Below are positions 32,125 to 41,659 of a stretch of 64,000 nucleotides of DNA, piece after piece. The position numbers and the translations under genes are program-made. Where the stretch lies: NCBI GenBank assembly GCA_037443945.1, contig JBBINH010000015.1:1-64000 (forward strand). The letters run 5' to 3'. Within the stretch, counting starts at the first letter, position 1. Every line of letters starts with the position of its first letter. The notes under the pieces were generated by a model. It was given only the letters and a program-made list of their open reading frames with translations, was not told where the DNA came from and made no database searches. This stretch comes from SSF26 sp037443945 (lineage in GTDB: Bacteria; Chloroflexota; Anaerolineae; J102).

Positions 32125-33084
32125 ATGTTGCTCCGCTTTCGCTTTCTTGCCTTCCTGATGATGGCCCTGGTCATCGCCGCCTGTGGCAACCGGGCTACAC
32201 CGGAACCGACACCGACCCGCACCCCTCGCCCCACCTTCACCCCCACCCCGATGGGGCAAACGGCCAACAGCCCCCTCTTTCAGACCCCCATTCCCGTGAA
32301 TCCCACACCGGCCCCCTTGCCGACGGATACGCCGGTCCCGCCCACCGACACGCCTGTCCCGACCCCGACGCCGGAACCGCCCACACCGACGCCGCTACCG
32401 CCTCAGGTCTATGCGAATCAGGCCGTCAACGTGCGCGGGGGACCTGGGGTCAACTACCCTCGTTTGGGCGCGCTGGTGCCCGGACAGCGCTATGTTGTCA
32501 CGGGGAAAAACCCGGCCGGCGATTGGTGGCAGATCGATTACAACGGCCGCGCCGGCTGGGTGACCGATAGCCTGGTGAGCAAAGAAGGCGCCATCGAAAC
32601 CGTCGCCGTCGCCGCCAACATCCCCGCCCCACCGCCTCCGCGGCCCACGCAACCGCCGACGCCGACCCCGCCACCGGCGCCCACCCCCACACCGGCGCCT
32701 GCGTATCCTTACTTCGTCCTGCGTGGGGTCGAACGCTGCGAACCCAACCCCGGCGTTACCTACTTCAAAGGCTTTGTACGCGACCGCAACAACAACCCCA
32801 TCAACGGCGTCTGCGTCCACATCGCCTTCTACGGACCTCGCCAGACCAAATGCTCCGGCTGTGGCGAACCGGCCGGTGAATGGGGCTTTGCTCCCTTTGG
32901 CGGCCCTGCTCCGGCCAACACACCGATCGAAATCTTTGTCGTCGAGTGCCCGGCCGGGGGGCTTTCGGCCGGCGGCCAGTCTTACGACGGCGCCGGCAGT
33001 TCGCCGCCGCCGCTTTCCGACAAATGGACACGCACAATAACGGCCAGCGAGCAGTGCACGGGTATCACCTTTATCAGGAACTGA
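32125..33084 (+). CDS. SH3-domain lipoprotein with Pro/Thr-rich linkers
   Basis: 319 residues. A lipoprotein signal peptide ends in a lipobox at LVIAACGN (Cys about residue 20). Two linkers of TPTP/PPTDTP type flank a bacterial SH3 domain (NQAVNVRGGPGVNYPRLGAL to AGWVTDSLV, about residues 97-155), which commonly binds cell-wall peptides or glycans. The C-terminal ~120 residues (GVERCEPNPGVTYFKGFVRD, NPINGVCVHIAFYG, CSGCGEPAGEW) look like a carboxypeptidase-regulatory-type beta-sandwich with several Cys. Probably anchored to the membrane outer face and contacting the wall. The function is not known. Confidence 0.85.
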   Translation: MLLRFRFLAFLMMALVIAACGNRATPEPTPTRTPRPTFTPTPMGQTANSPLFQTPIPVNPTPAPLPTDTPVPPTDTPVPTPTPEPPTPTPLPPQVYANQAVNVRGGPGVNYPRLGALVPGQRYVVTGKNPAGDWWQIDYNGRAGWVTDSLVSKEGAIETVAVAANIPAPPPPRPTQPPTPTPPPAPTPTPAPAYPYFVLRGVERCEPNPGVTYFKGFVRDRNNNPINGVCVHIAFYGPRQTKCSGCGEPAGEWGFAPFGGPAPANTPIEIFVVECPAGGLSAGGQSYDGAGSSPPPLSDKWTRTITASEQCTGITFIRN

Positions 33085-33106
33085 CGGCCTTACCCCCGGT
33101 TCCTGC

Positions 33107-33132
33107 GAAGCCGAGCCCGAGCGCTCGGCTTC
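33107..33132 (+). terminator. Hairpin, probable terminator
   Basis: A 10-bp perfect stem GAAGCCGAGC (33107-33116) with GCTCGGCTTC (33123-33132) and a 6-base loop, 22 bases after the lipoprotein gene. Only scattered T residues follow, so termination may be partial; the glycoside hydrolase starts 28 bases later. Confidence 0.5.
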
Positions 33133-33160
33133 CTTGTGTTCGCTTGCGCCGGCCATCACC

Positions 33161-34927
<1,767 letters not shown>

Positions 34928-35015
34928 GCCGTTATCGTGTTTTTTTCTCCATTCTCTAATCGTTTCTTAATACGAAATATGAGCTGGCGCATAGAACACC
35001 CGGTTTTGGGGTAGT

Positions 35016-35021
35016 TATAAT
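35016..35021 (+). promoter_or_regulatory. -10 box TATAAT of the cytochrome c maturation operon
   Basis: A consensus TATAAT ~73 bases upstream of the ccmH ATG, in the only AT-rich stretch of the area (34940-35020). No clear -35 box is seen. Confidence 0.55.
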
Positions 35022-35093
35022 GCGCACACCTTGCTCACGAAATCGTTCGTGCATGCAGCATCGCTGCAAACTCGCCATGGGTTCGTTCCGCCT

Positions 35094-35543
35094 ATGCTCC
35101 GTCGTCTTCTGCTCTTTTTCCTGTTCCTGGGCGTAACCGCGCCCGTTTTTGCTCAGGGCGACGACCCTAGAGAGCAATTGTTCAAAGAGCTGTGGTGCCC
35201 CATTTGCAACGGCATTCGTCTGGATGTCTGTGAGCAGCAGGTCTGCGAACAGATGCGCGCGCTGATCGACCAGGAACTGGCGGCCGGTAAGACGCCTGAA
35301 CAGATCAAAGCCCAGTTTATCGATCTTTACGGCCCGGTTGTCCTGGGCGAGCCTCCGCGTGAGGGTTTCAACTTGATCGCCTGGATTGTGCCCGTGGTCT
35401 TGCTGATAGGAGGCCTGGCGACGGCCGTGCTTATCTCGCAACGCCACAAGCTGCGGGCGATCCCGCTCGCGGCATCATCTGCCCCATCGGATGCTGCCGA
35501 TCCGTATCTTGCCCGTGTCGATCGCGAGTTAGCCGATGAATGA
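35094..35543 (+). CDS. ccmH: Cytochrome c-type biogenesis protein CcmH
   Basis: 149 residues. An N-terminal signal sequence or TM (LLLFFLFLGVTAPVFAQ), then ELWCPICNGIRLDVCEQQ with the redox-active CxxC (the usual form is LRCxxCQN), and a C-terminal TM helix (FNLIAWIVPVVLLIGGLATAV). CcmH keeps the CXXCH cysteines of apocytochrome c reduced and hands it to the CcmF heme lyase on the outer face of the membrane. The extra C and the variant residues after CxxC show a divergent form. It overlaps the next gene by 8 bases. The ATG at 35094 starts the signal peptide. Confidence 0.88.
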   Translation: MLRRLLLFFLFLGVTAPVFAQGDDPREQLFKELWCPICNGIRLDVCEQQVCEQMRALIDQELAAGKTPEQIKAQFIDLYGPVVLGEPPREGFNLIAWIVPVVLLIGGLATAVLISQRHKLRAIPLAASSAPSDAADPYLARVDRELADE

Positions 35544-36117
35544 CTCTGTCGTATCCCCTAATGCTCCTGCCCGTCGCCTTCGTCCAGGGGGGTTGCTCCT
35601 GGTGATAGGCATTGCGGTCATCGGGCTGATTTTCGTGGCCGTGTTCTATTACGGTGTCCTCAATCCACCCAGCCAGCGGGTAGGTTCGGGACCGGCGCCC
35701 GATTTTACCTTTACAACCTACGCCTTCGGCCTCAGCCCTTATGATGGCCAGACCTTTCGTCTGTCCGACTTTCGCGGTCAGCCGGTGGTTCTCAATTTCT
35801 GGGCGAGTTGGTGTGGGCCTTGCCGCGATGAACAGCCCCATCTGGAGGCGGCCTGGCGTCAGTATCAGGGTCGGGTCATGGTCATCGGCCTGGATTATCT
35901 GGACCAGGAGCCCAATGCTCGCGCTTACCTGACCGAATTCGGTGTCACCTACCCGAACGGCCCCGATCGAGGTAGCCGCGCTTACACGGCGTATCGCGTG
36001 CAGGGCGTACCGGAGACGTTCTTCATCGACGCCCAGGGTTTTGTCCGGGGCTACTACGTCGGCCCCATCACGGCGGCCGAGCTCGAACAACGTATCCAGG
36101 AACTGCTATCGCCATAA
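35536..36117 (+). CDS. TlpA/CcmG-like thiol:disulfide interchange protein
   Basis: 193 residues: a TM anchor (residues ~19-42, LLLVIGIAVIGLIFVAVFYYG) and an extracytoplasmic thioredoxin fold with the active site NFWASWCGPCRDEQPHLEA (about residue 95) and cis-Pro in VQGVPETFFIDAQG. Supplies reducing equivalents to CcmH or apocytochrome c. It lies between ccmH and ccmF, as ccmG/dsbE does in system I operons. Its ATG lies within the last codons of ccmH, so translation is coupled. Confidence 0.92.
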   Translation: MNDSVVSPNAPARRLRPGGLLLVIGIAVIGLIFVAVFYYGVLNPPSQRVGSGPAPDFTFTTYAFGLSPYDGQTFRLSDFRGQPVVLNFWASWCGPCRDEQPHLEAAWRQYQGRVMVIGLDYLDQEPNARAYLTEFGVTYPNGPDRGSRAYTAYRVQGVPETFFIDAQGFVRGYYVGPITAAELEQRIQELLSP

Positions 36118-36170
36118 GCACCCGGCGACAAGCCCGGTTATCTCTGCTTCTTACCCCCGGTACCCTTCCT

Positions 36171-38225
36171 ATGATTGATATCGGTTACATTGCCCTCTTG
36201 TTCGCCTGCCTCACCGCCGCCTACGGCATCGTGGCCGGCTTCCTGGGTGGCCTCCGCCGCAACGCCGCTCTGGCCGCCAGCGGCCGCAATGCCCTCTTCG
36301 CAACGTCCGGGTTGGTCATGGTGGCCTCGATTGCCCTGTGGTACCTGTTGCTGACCAACGACATGTCGGTCGAATACGTGTCCAGCCACAGCGAGCGCAA
36401 TCTGCCTCTGTTCTATCGCTTTTCGGCCATGTGGGGCGGTCAAGCCGGTTCGCTCCTGTTCTGGGGGCTAATCCTGGCCGTGTACAGCCTCGTTTTTGTG
36501 GCCGTGGAGTGGAAACGACAGCCCCGACGAGGTCCTTATATCGTCGGGGTTTTGCTCATCGTCCAGCTCTTCTTCCTCCTCATCACGGTTTTTGCCGCCA
36601 ATCCCTTCAACCGGCTGTGGCTCATGCCCGATGGCACGACCCACGGTGCCGTCTTCCGACCTCGAAACGCTGCCCTTTTCGTCCCCGCCGACGGCAACGG
36701 GTTGAATCCGCTGCTGCAGAACTACTGGATGGTCGTCCATCCCATCTTCCTGTACCTGGGCTACGTAGGGCTCACTCTGCCGATGGCCCTGGCCGTGGCC
36801 GGGCTTCTGGCGGGTGATCTCGACAACCGATGGGTCAAACAGGTGCGGGTCTGGCTTCTTATCCCTTGGCTCTTCCTGGGCATCGGTATCCTCATGGGCA
36901 GTCAGTGGGCCTATATCGAACTCGGATGGGGTGGTTTTTGGGCCTGGGACCCGGTCGAGAACGCGTCCTTCATTCCCTGGTTGACGGCCACGGCCTTTCT
37001 CCACAGCATCATGATTCAGCAACAGCGGGGCATGCTGAAGGTGTGGAATGTCGTGCTGGCGTTTCTCAGCTTCTGGCTGGTGATCATCGGCACCTTCATC
37101 ACCCGCAGCGGCATTATCGACTCGGTCCATGCCTTTGCTCTTTCCAACATCGGGCCCCTTTTCCTCAGCTTCATCGTCTTCAGCTTTGCCGGCTTTTTGG
37201 CCTTGTTGTGGTGGCGCTTGCCCCTGCTGCAATCGGAGGCCGAGTTGGATTCGTTCTTCAGCCGCGAATCGGCTTTTCTGTACGTCAACGTCCTCTTTGT
37301 CGTGGCCGCGCTCGCCACTCTGTTCGGCACGATTTTCCCCATCATCTCGGAGGCGATTACGAAGACGAAAATTGCGGTCAGCGCGCCTTATTTCAACAAG
37401 GTCGATGGCCCCATTTTTCTGGTCCTTCTCGCCCTCATGGGCATCGGCCCCTTGCTGGGCTGGCGGCGCACTTCGCCGGAGATGCTGCGTCGCAATCTGA
37501 CGGTGCCCATTGCGTTTGCCGTTGCCGTTGTTGTCCTCTTGGCGATGATGGTCACGCGACGATGGGTGCCGCTCCTGAGCTGGGGGATGAGCGCGCTGGC
37601 CCTGGGCGCCATTTTCTGGGAGTACTACCGAGGTGCGCGTGCCCGTCATAAAGCCACCGGCGAAGCCTGGCCTGTGGCCTTGTGGCAGGTCATGGTGCGC
37701 AATCAACGGCGGTACGGCGGTTACATCGTCCATCTCGGCGTTATCTTTATCGCCGTAGCCGTCACCGGTGCCACCAGCTTCCAGTTCAACCTCAAACAGA
37801 GCCTGCGCCTGAACGAAAGCGCCAACCTGGCCGGCTACACCTTCACCTTCACCGGGCTCGAACAGGAGCGGGCCTCCAATCATAGCTCGGTGATCGCCCA
37901 TGTGCTCATCGAGAAAGACGGCCAGGTCATCGGCACCCTCAAGCCACGCATGAACTTTTACGACGCCGTTCGCGGTCGCGAGATGGGACCGACCACCGAG
38001 GTGGGCCTCCACACCACGCCGCGCGAGGATGTGTATGTCGTGTTCAACGGCTGGGAGGAAAACGGCGAACTGGCCGCCTTTGAGTTTTTCGTCAATCCGC
38101 TCATGTTGTGGATGTGGATCGGTGGTCTGGTGATGATGGCAGGCACCCTTTTCGCCCTCTGGCCTGTGAGCGTCCAGACGACGCGGCGTCTGCCTGTTCC
38201 CGCTCCCCAACCCGTCTCGCCCTGA
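36171..38225 (+). CDS. ccmF: Heme lyase CcmF (cytochrome c maturation)
   Basis: 684 residues with ~15 TM helices. The tryptophan-rich heme-handling motif is WGGFWAWDPVENASFIPWL near residue 250; RFSAMWGGQAGSLLFWGL near residue 85 and NYWMVVHPIFLYLGY near 185 are typical, the latter carrying a conserved heme-ligand His. TRSGIIDSVHAF is a further hallmark. CcmF ligates heme to apocytochrome c at the outer face of the membrane, with CcmH. Other system I genes (ccmA-E) are not in the window. It starts 53 bases after the thioredoxin gene. Confidence 0.95.
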   Translation: MIDIGYIALLFACLTAAYGIVAGFLGGLRRNAALAASGRNALFATSGLVMVASIALWYLLLTNDMSVEYVSSHSERNLPLFYRFSAMWGGQAGSLLFWGLILAVYSLVFVAVEWKRQPRRGPYIVGVLLIVQLFFLLITVFAANPFNRLWLMPDGTTHGAVFRPRNAALFVPADGNGLNPLLQNYWMVVHPIFLYLGYVGLTLPMALAVAGLLAGDLDNRWVKQVRVWLLIPWLFLGIGILMGSQWAYIELGWGGFWAWDPVENASFIPWLTATAFLHSIMIQQQRGMLKVWNVVLAFLSFWLVIIGTFITRSGIIDSVHAFALSNIGPLFLSFIVFSFAGFLALLWWRLPLLQSEAELDSFFSRESAFLYVNVLFVVAALATLFGTIFPIISEAITKTKIAVSAPYFNKVDGPIFLVLLALMGIGPLLGWRRTSPEMLRRNLTVPIAFAVAVVVLLAMMVTRRWVPLLSWGMSALALGAIFWEYYRGARARHKATGEAWPVALWQVMVRNQRRYGGYIVHLGVIFIAVAVTGATSFQFNLKQSLRLNESANLAGYTFTFTGLEQERASNHSSVIAHVLIEKDGQVIGTLKPRMNFYDAVRGREMGPTTEVGLHTTPREDVYVVFNGWEENGELAAFEFFVNPLMLWMWIGGLVMMAGTLFALWPVSVQTTRRLPVPAPQPVSP

Positions 38226-38234
38226 GCACGGCCT

Positions 38235-38765
38235 ATGTGGATCGTCGTTGCCTTGTTACTCTTGTTGGCGGCAGGCCTGGTCATTCTGTGGCCCTATCTG
38301 CGACCGCGCGCCACGGCGTTGACGGCGGCCGAGGCTGTGGAACTTGACCCGCGGCTGGCCGAGCTATACGAGCAGCGCGAGATGCTGTACAAGGCCATTC
38401 GCGATGCCCGGTTTGACCTGGAAATGGGCAAACTGTCTCCGGCCGACTACGAACAGCAGGAAGCCAAGTTGAAATGGCAGGCGGCGGCCGTGCTGCGCGC
38501 CATTGATGAGCTGGAACAGACCCTGTTTTCGCCTCAACTCGATGCGCGTCTGGAAGCCGAGATCGCGGCCGTGCGGGCGGCTGCTCTTGAGTCCGCCACC
38601 GAGGAGGCGATCCCCGTTCGCGAGCATAACGGCGGCGCCATCGCTGCCAAGACGCCGGTCACGGCAGCCGTTGGGGATCGCTTTTGTGGCTATTGCGGCC
38701 ATAAACTGCGGCCGGGGGACCGTTTTTGTGGGCGATGTGGCCGGGCCGTCCGGCGCGAGATGTAA
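38235..38765 (+). CDS. CcmI-like N-terminal segment with C-terminal zinc ribbon
   Basis: 176 residues. One TM helix at the N terminus (WIVVALLLLLAAGLVILWPYL) is followed by a helical segment, REMLYKAIRDARFDLEMGKLSPADYEQ, which matches the start of CcmI/CycH, then a coiled region. The C terminus is a two-knuckle zinc ribbon, FCGYCGHKLRPGDRFCGRCG. The TPR repeats of CcmI are missing. It starts 9 bases after ccmF, so it probably belongs to cytochrome c maturation. This TM-plus-ribbon form seems to be lineage-specific. Confidence 0.8.
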   Translation: MWIVVALLLLLAAGLVILWPYLRPRATALTAAEAVELDPRLAELYEQREMLYKAIRDARFDLEMGKLSPADYEQQEAKLKWQAAAVLRAIDELEQTLFSPQLDARLEAEIAAVRAAALESATEEAIPVREHNGGAIAAKTPVTAAVGDRFCGYCGHKLRPGDRFCGRCGRAVRREM

Positions 38766-38866
38766 GGCGAAAGACGGTTCAGGCTTACCCTAAGAACAGC
38801 GCGCATGTCCTGGGCAAGACCGTCGCCTGGCCTGGGACCTATGGGCATCGGGGAGAGAGCGAAGAA

Positions 38867-38972
38867 GACTCGGTTCCGGAGTGTGTTGGCGCAAGAGCGG
38901 CAGGCATAACGTTCTAACGTTCAAACGTTCTAACGTTCTAACGTTCTCACCAACAGAAGATAGAACCGAGTC
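38867..38972. repeat. Tandem 8-bp repeats inside a 10-bp inverted repeat
   Basis: Five head-to-tail copies of AACGTTCT (one reads AACGTTCA) occupy 38908-38947. Each carries the palindrome AACGTT. They are bracketed by GACTCGGTTC at 38867-38876 and its exact complement GAACCGAGTC at 38963-38972. The whole sits in the 260-base gap between the Ccm operon and the SUMF1-like gene, within ~55 bases of the latter's start. Confidence 0.75.
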
Positions 38973-39025
38973 GCGAAGAATGGACGGCACCGCCGGCGAT
39001 GGTGATAATGGCATAATCTCCCATC

Positions 39026-39877
39026 ATGGCCCGTCGTCCTACGCATCGCCTTATCTTCATCCCGGCCGGACCGTTCATTTACGGGCCGGAAGTCGTCTAC
39101 GAACGCCATGCCGGCACGCGGCCGCTGCGCCCGCGGCAGACGTTATGGCTACCGGCCTTCTCCATTCAGGCCTACCCGGTGACCTATGCCGAATGGAAGG
39201 CCTTTTTGGACGCCACCGGCTATGCCTGGGAAGGGCGTTGGTGGGCCATTCGCCGCCGCGGTTGGCGGCGATGGTGGCGGCGTTTTGCTCCGGTGGACAC
39301 GTACCCGCCGGATATGGCAAACTATCCTATCGTGGATGTGTCCCAAGCCGACGCCCTTGCCTATGCCGCCTGGCTGAGTGAGCAACACGGTCTGGCCTAT
39401 ACCCTGCCGACCGAGGAGCAATGGGAGAAGGCTGCCCGTGGCACCGACGGACGCACCTATCCCTGGGGCGAAGCGCCGCCACGGCCCGAACTCATGCATT
39501 TGCCGGCCATCCATACCCTGGGCCTCGACTATTTCCTCTACAACCTCTGCCGCAAACCGACCATCGAGCGCGCCCGCAGCGGCTGGTACTGGCGTATCGG
39601 CACGCCTGTGCCCGTGGGTAGCATCCCGGAGAATCGGTCACCCTACGGTTGTCTGGACATGGCCGGCAATGTCTGGGAATGGACTCTCAGCCCGTATCAC
39701 CCGGACGATCCCCGTTTTCATGTCGTCAAAGGCGGATCGTGGGGTTATAGCCCCCATCATACTGCCTGTTACGTGCGCTCGGCCTGCTCCATCACCATCC
39801 CCAGCGCCGTCTATCGCGCCCAGGGGACCGGTTTTCGCCTGGTGTGCAACGACCCGCTCCCTCCACCCCCGCCATGA
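39026..39877 (+). CDS. SUMF1/formylglycine-generating-enzyme fold protein, probably not a true FGE
   Basis: 283 residues with the FGE-sulfatase fold: LIFIPAGPFIYGPE at the start, YPVTYAEWKAFLDATGY, YTLPTEEQWEKAARG, CLDMAGNVWEWTLSPY and VVKGGSWGYSPHHTACYVRSA. Copper-dependent formylglycine-generating enzymes have a Cys after GGSW and a second five residues on; here the first is Tyr, so the cofactor pair is broken. A Trp/Arg-rich insert (RWWAIRRRGWRRWWRRF) follows residue 70. No sulfatase is nearby. An extended -10-like box (TGGCATAAT, 39009-39017) ends 8 bases before the ATG. The flippase gene overlaps by four bases. Confidence 0.82.
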   Translation: MARRPTHRLIFIPAGPFIYGPEVVYERHAGTRPLRPRQTLWLPAFSIQAYPVTYAEWKAFLDATGYAWEGRWWAIRRRGWRRWWRRFAPVDTYPPDMANYPIVDVSQADALAYAAWLSEQHGLAYTLPTEEQWEKAARGTDGRTYPWGEAPPRPELMHLPAIHTLGLDYFLYNLCRKPTIERARSGWYWRIGTPVPVGSIPENRSPYGCLDMAGNVWEWTLSPYHPDDPRFHVVKGGSWGYSPHHTACYVRSACSITIPSAVYRAQGTGFRLVCNDPLPPPPP

Positions 39878-41313
39878 CCGCCGATGCCCGTGCGATGGGC
39901 CGCAGCCTGTCGCTGATCAGCCTGAATAAGTTGGTCCAACTCCTCGGCGGCGTCCTCTGGGCCGCCATCATCCCCCGCTGGTTGGGACCCGAAGTCTACG
40001 GCCGCTTTGCCCTGGCCATGTCCATTTCGTTGCTCCTGTGGTGGGTGGGTGACTTCGGCGGATTGGAGGTGTTCGGCCGTTTTCTGCCGGGGCTGGCCGA
40101 GCGCGATCCGGGCGCAGCCCGCCGGCTGTTCGGGCAGATGTTCCTGCTGCGTTGTCCGGTGGGCCTGAGCCTGGTGCCCTTTATGCTCATCGTCGGGCCC
40201 TTGATCGCGCCCTGGCTGGCGGGCTGGCCGGCAGCGCTGGTAGGCCTTGCGGCAGGCTTACACATCATCTCGTGGACGAGCTATCACACCCTTTACGCCC
40301 GTAAAGAAATGGGCAAATGGGCCGTGGAGCTCTCGTGGCGGTTGATCACGCAAGTGCCCCTTGTCCTGCTCCTGGGTCGATGGGGACTGACGGCGCAGAT
40401 GGCGGCCTACACCCTGAACGAGTTGATCTATCTGCTGCTAGGGCTGTGGTGGACCCGAAACGACTTCAGCCGCGCCGGGCTGCGACCGGACCGGCGTTTC
40501 TTGCGGCCTTATCTGGCCGTAGGGCTGGGTTTTTGGGTCACCAATGTCGGCCTGATCGTGCTCTTTCGCGCCGGCACCACCCTGGTGCAGCTCTTCACCC
40601 GTGACGCGGCCGAGGTCTCCTATTACGACCTGGCCCTGGTGGTCTTTTTCCTGATCTACACCATTGTCGATCAGCTTATCCGCGCCTTTCTGCCCATGGT
40701 CAGCACCTTCAAAGAGGAAGGACAAGACGAACGGGTGGGCACCTGGTTGCAGATCGTAGCGCAGTGGAGCGCCGCTTTGGGGATCCTGTTCGTGGTGGTT
40801 GTGCACTACACGGCCGCCTGGATCATGCCCTTCATCCTGGGCGTCGCCTATAGCCGATCGGCCGCCGTGCTGCAGGTGATGCTGCTGGCCTTGCCGGCCC
40901 TGGCCCTGGTCAGCGTGGGCACGGTGGCAACGGCCGTGCGTGCCAGCGCCCGGGCCAAACTGATTGCCATCCTCGGCGGCATCGTGGCTTTCGGCGGCAG
41001 CAGCCCCTGGCTCATTGCCCGGTTCCAGGCCATCGGCGCTGCCTGGGCCCTGGCCGTAGGCCTGGTGGTCTATGCCGTCGTCTTATTTGCCTTCATCCGT
41101 CATGACCTGCGGCTGCGTTGGTCGGCGTTGCTGGGCCTGATGGCCTTAGCACTGCCGTTGCTGGCCCTGCGTCCGCTCATCGGCGAACGGTTCGGGCTGG
41201 CCCTCACCCTCAGTCTCCTGGCTACGGTCGGGTATGTCGGCCTGGCTTTGATCCTGCGCCTGCTTTCACCGGCTCCCCTGCGGCTTGTGCCGCGCTTGCT
41301 GTTCTCTCGTTGA
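39874..41313 (+). CDS. Oligosaccharide flippase / lipopolysaccharide-type exporter (MOP superfamily)
   Basis: 479 residues with ~14 TM helices. The N-terminal pattern LISLNKLVQLLGGVLWAAIIPRWLGPEVYGRFALAMS is that of Wzx-type polysaccharide flippases. GTWLQIVAQWSAALGILFVVV begins the second half, and AAVLQVMLLALPALALVSVG is the conserved helix pair. It would flip lipid-linked glycans across the inner membrane. Its ATG overlaps the SUMF1-like stop (ATGA), so the two are coupled. No glycosyltransferase lies in the window, so the glycan substrate is encoded elsewhere or the cargo is different. Confidence 0.87.
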   Translation: MTADARAMGRSLSLISLNKLVQLLGGVLWAAIIPRWLGPEVYGRFALAMSISLLLWWVGDFGGLEVFGRFLPGLAERDPGAARRLFGQMFLLRCPVGLSLVPFMLIVGPLIAPWLAGWPAALVGLAAGLHIISWTSYHTLYARKEMGKWAVELSWRLITQVPLVLLLGRWGLTAQMAAYTLNELIYLLLGLWWTRNDFSRAGLRPDRRFLRPYLAVGLGFWVTNVGLIVLFRAGTTLVQLFTRDAAEVSYYDLALVVFFLIYTIVDQLIRAFLPMVSTFKEEGQDERVGTWLQIVAQWSAALGILFVVVVHYTAAWIMPFILGVAYSRSAAVLQVMLLALPALALVSVGTVATAVRASARAKLIAILGGIVAFGGSSPWLIARFQAIGAAWALAVGLVVYAVVLFAFIRHDLRLRWSALLGLMALALPLLALRPLIGERFGLALTLSLLATVGYVGLALILRLLSPAPLRLVPRLLFSR

Positions 41314-41370
41314 AACGTGCGCCTGTCGGCGCGTTGTATCCCGTTACCCCGTTTCCCGAATCTTGGCACC

Positions 41371-41649
41371 ATGCTGAGCCTGAGCGATCGTCTTCGTCCT
41401 GCCGAACATACGGCCTCCGAAACCACAGAAGGCCAAACCATCATCATCAACTTGCAAACCGGTACCTTGTTTTCCCTCAATACCACCGGCACGTTCATCT
41501 GGCAACGACTGGACGGCCAGACCACCCTGAACGAAGTGGCCGCCGCCCTGGCCGCAGCCTTTGGCGTAGGCACCGAGGTCACAGGACCGGATGTGTTGGA
41601 GCTGGCCACGGCGCTCTTGCAGGAAGGTCTGGTCTGCAAAGTTCATTAG
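41371..41649 (+). CDS. PqqD family protein (RRE-like peptide-binding chaperone)
   Basis: 92 residues. The sequence GQTIIINLQTGTLFSLNTTGTFIWQRLDGQTTLNEVAAALAAAFG has the PqqD pattern (LN.tg..IW..ldG..t..ei...l), a winged-helix fold that binds leader peptides in RiPP pathways or helps related enzymes. The ATG at 41371 gives MLSLSDRLRP and a family-size protein. It lies 57 bases after the flippase and 10 bases before the asparagine synthetase, a pairing also seen in lasso-peptide and exopolysaccharide-like clusters. No transglutaminase-like B2 protease is present. Confidence 0.85.
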   Translation: MLSLSDRLRPAEHTASETTEGQTIIINLQTGTLFSLNTTGTFIWQRLDGQTTLNEVAAALAAAFGVGTEVTGPDVLELATALLQEGLVCKVH

Positions 41650-41659
41650 CACAACCGAC

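Noticed and set aside
38908..38947. Tandem octamers as a CRISPR array
   Set aside because: The units are 8 bases with no spacers, and no cas gene is in the window.
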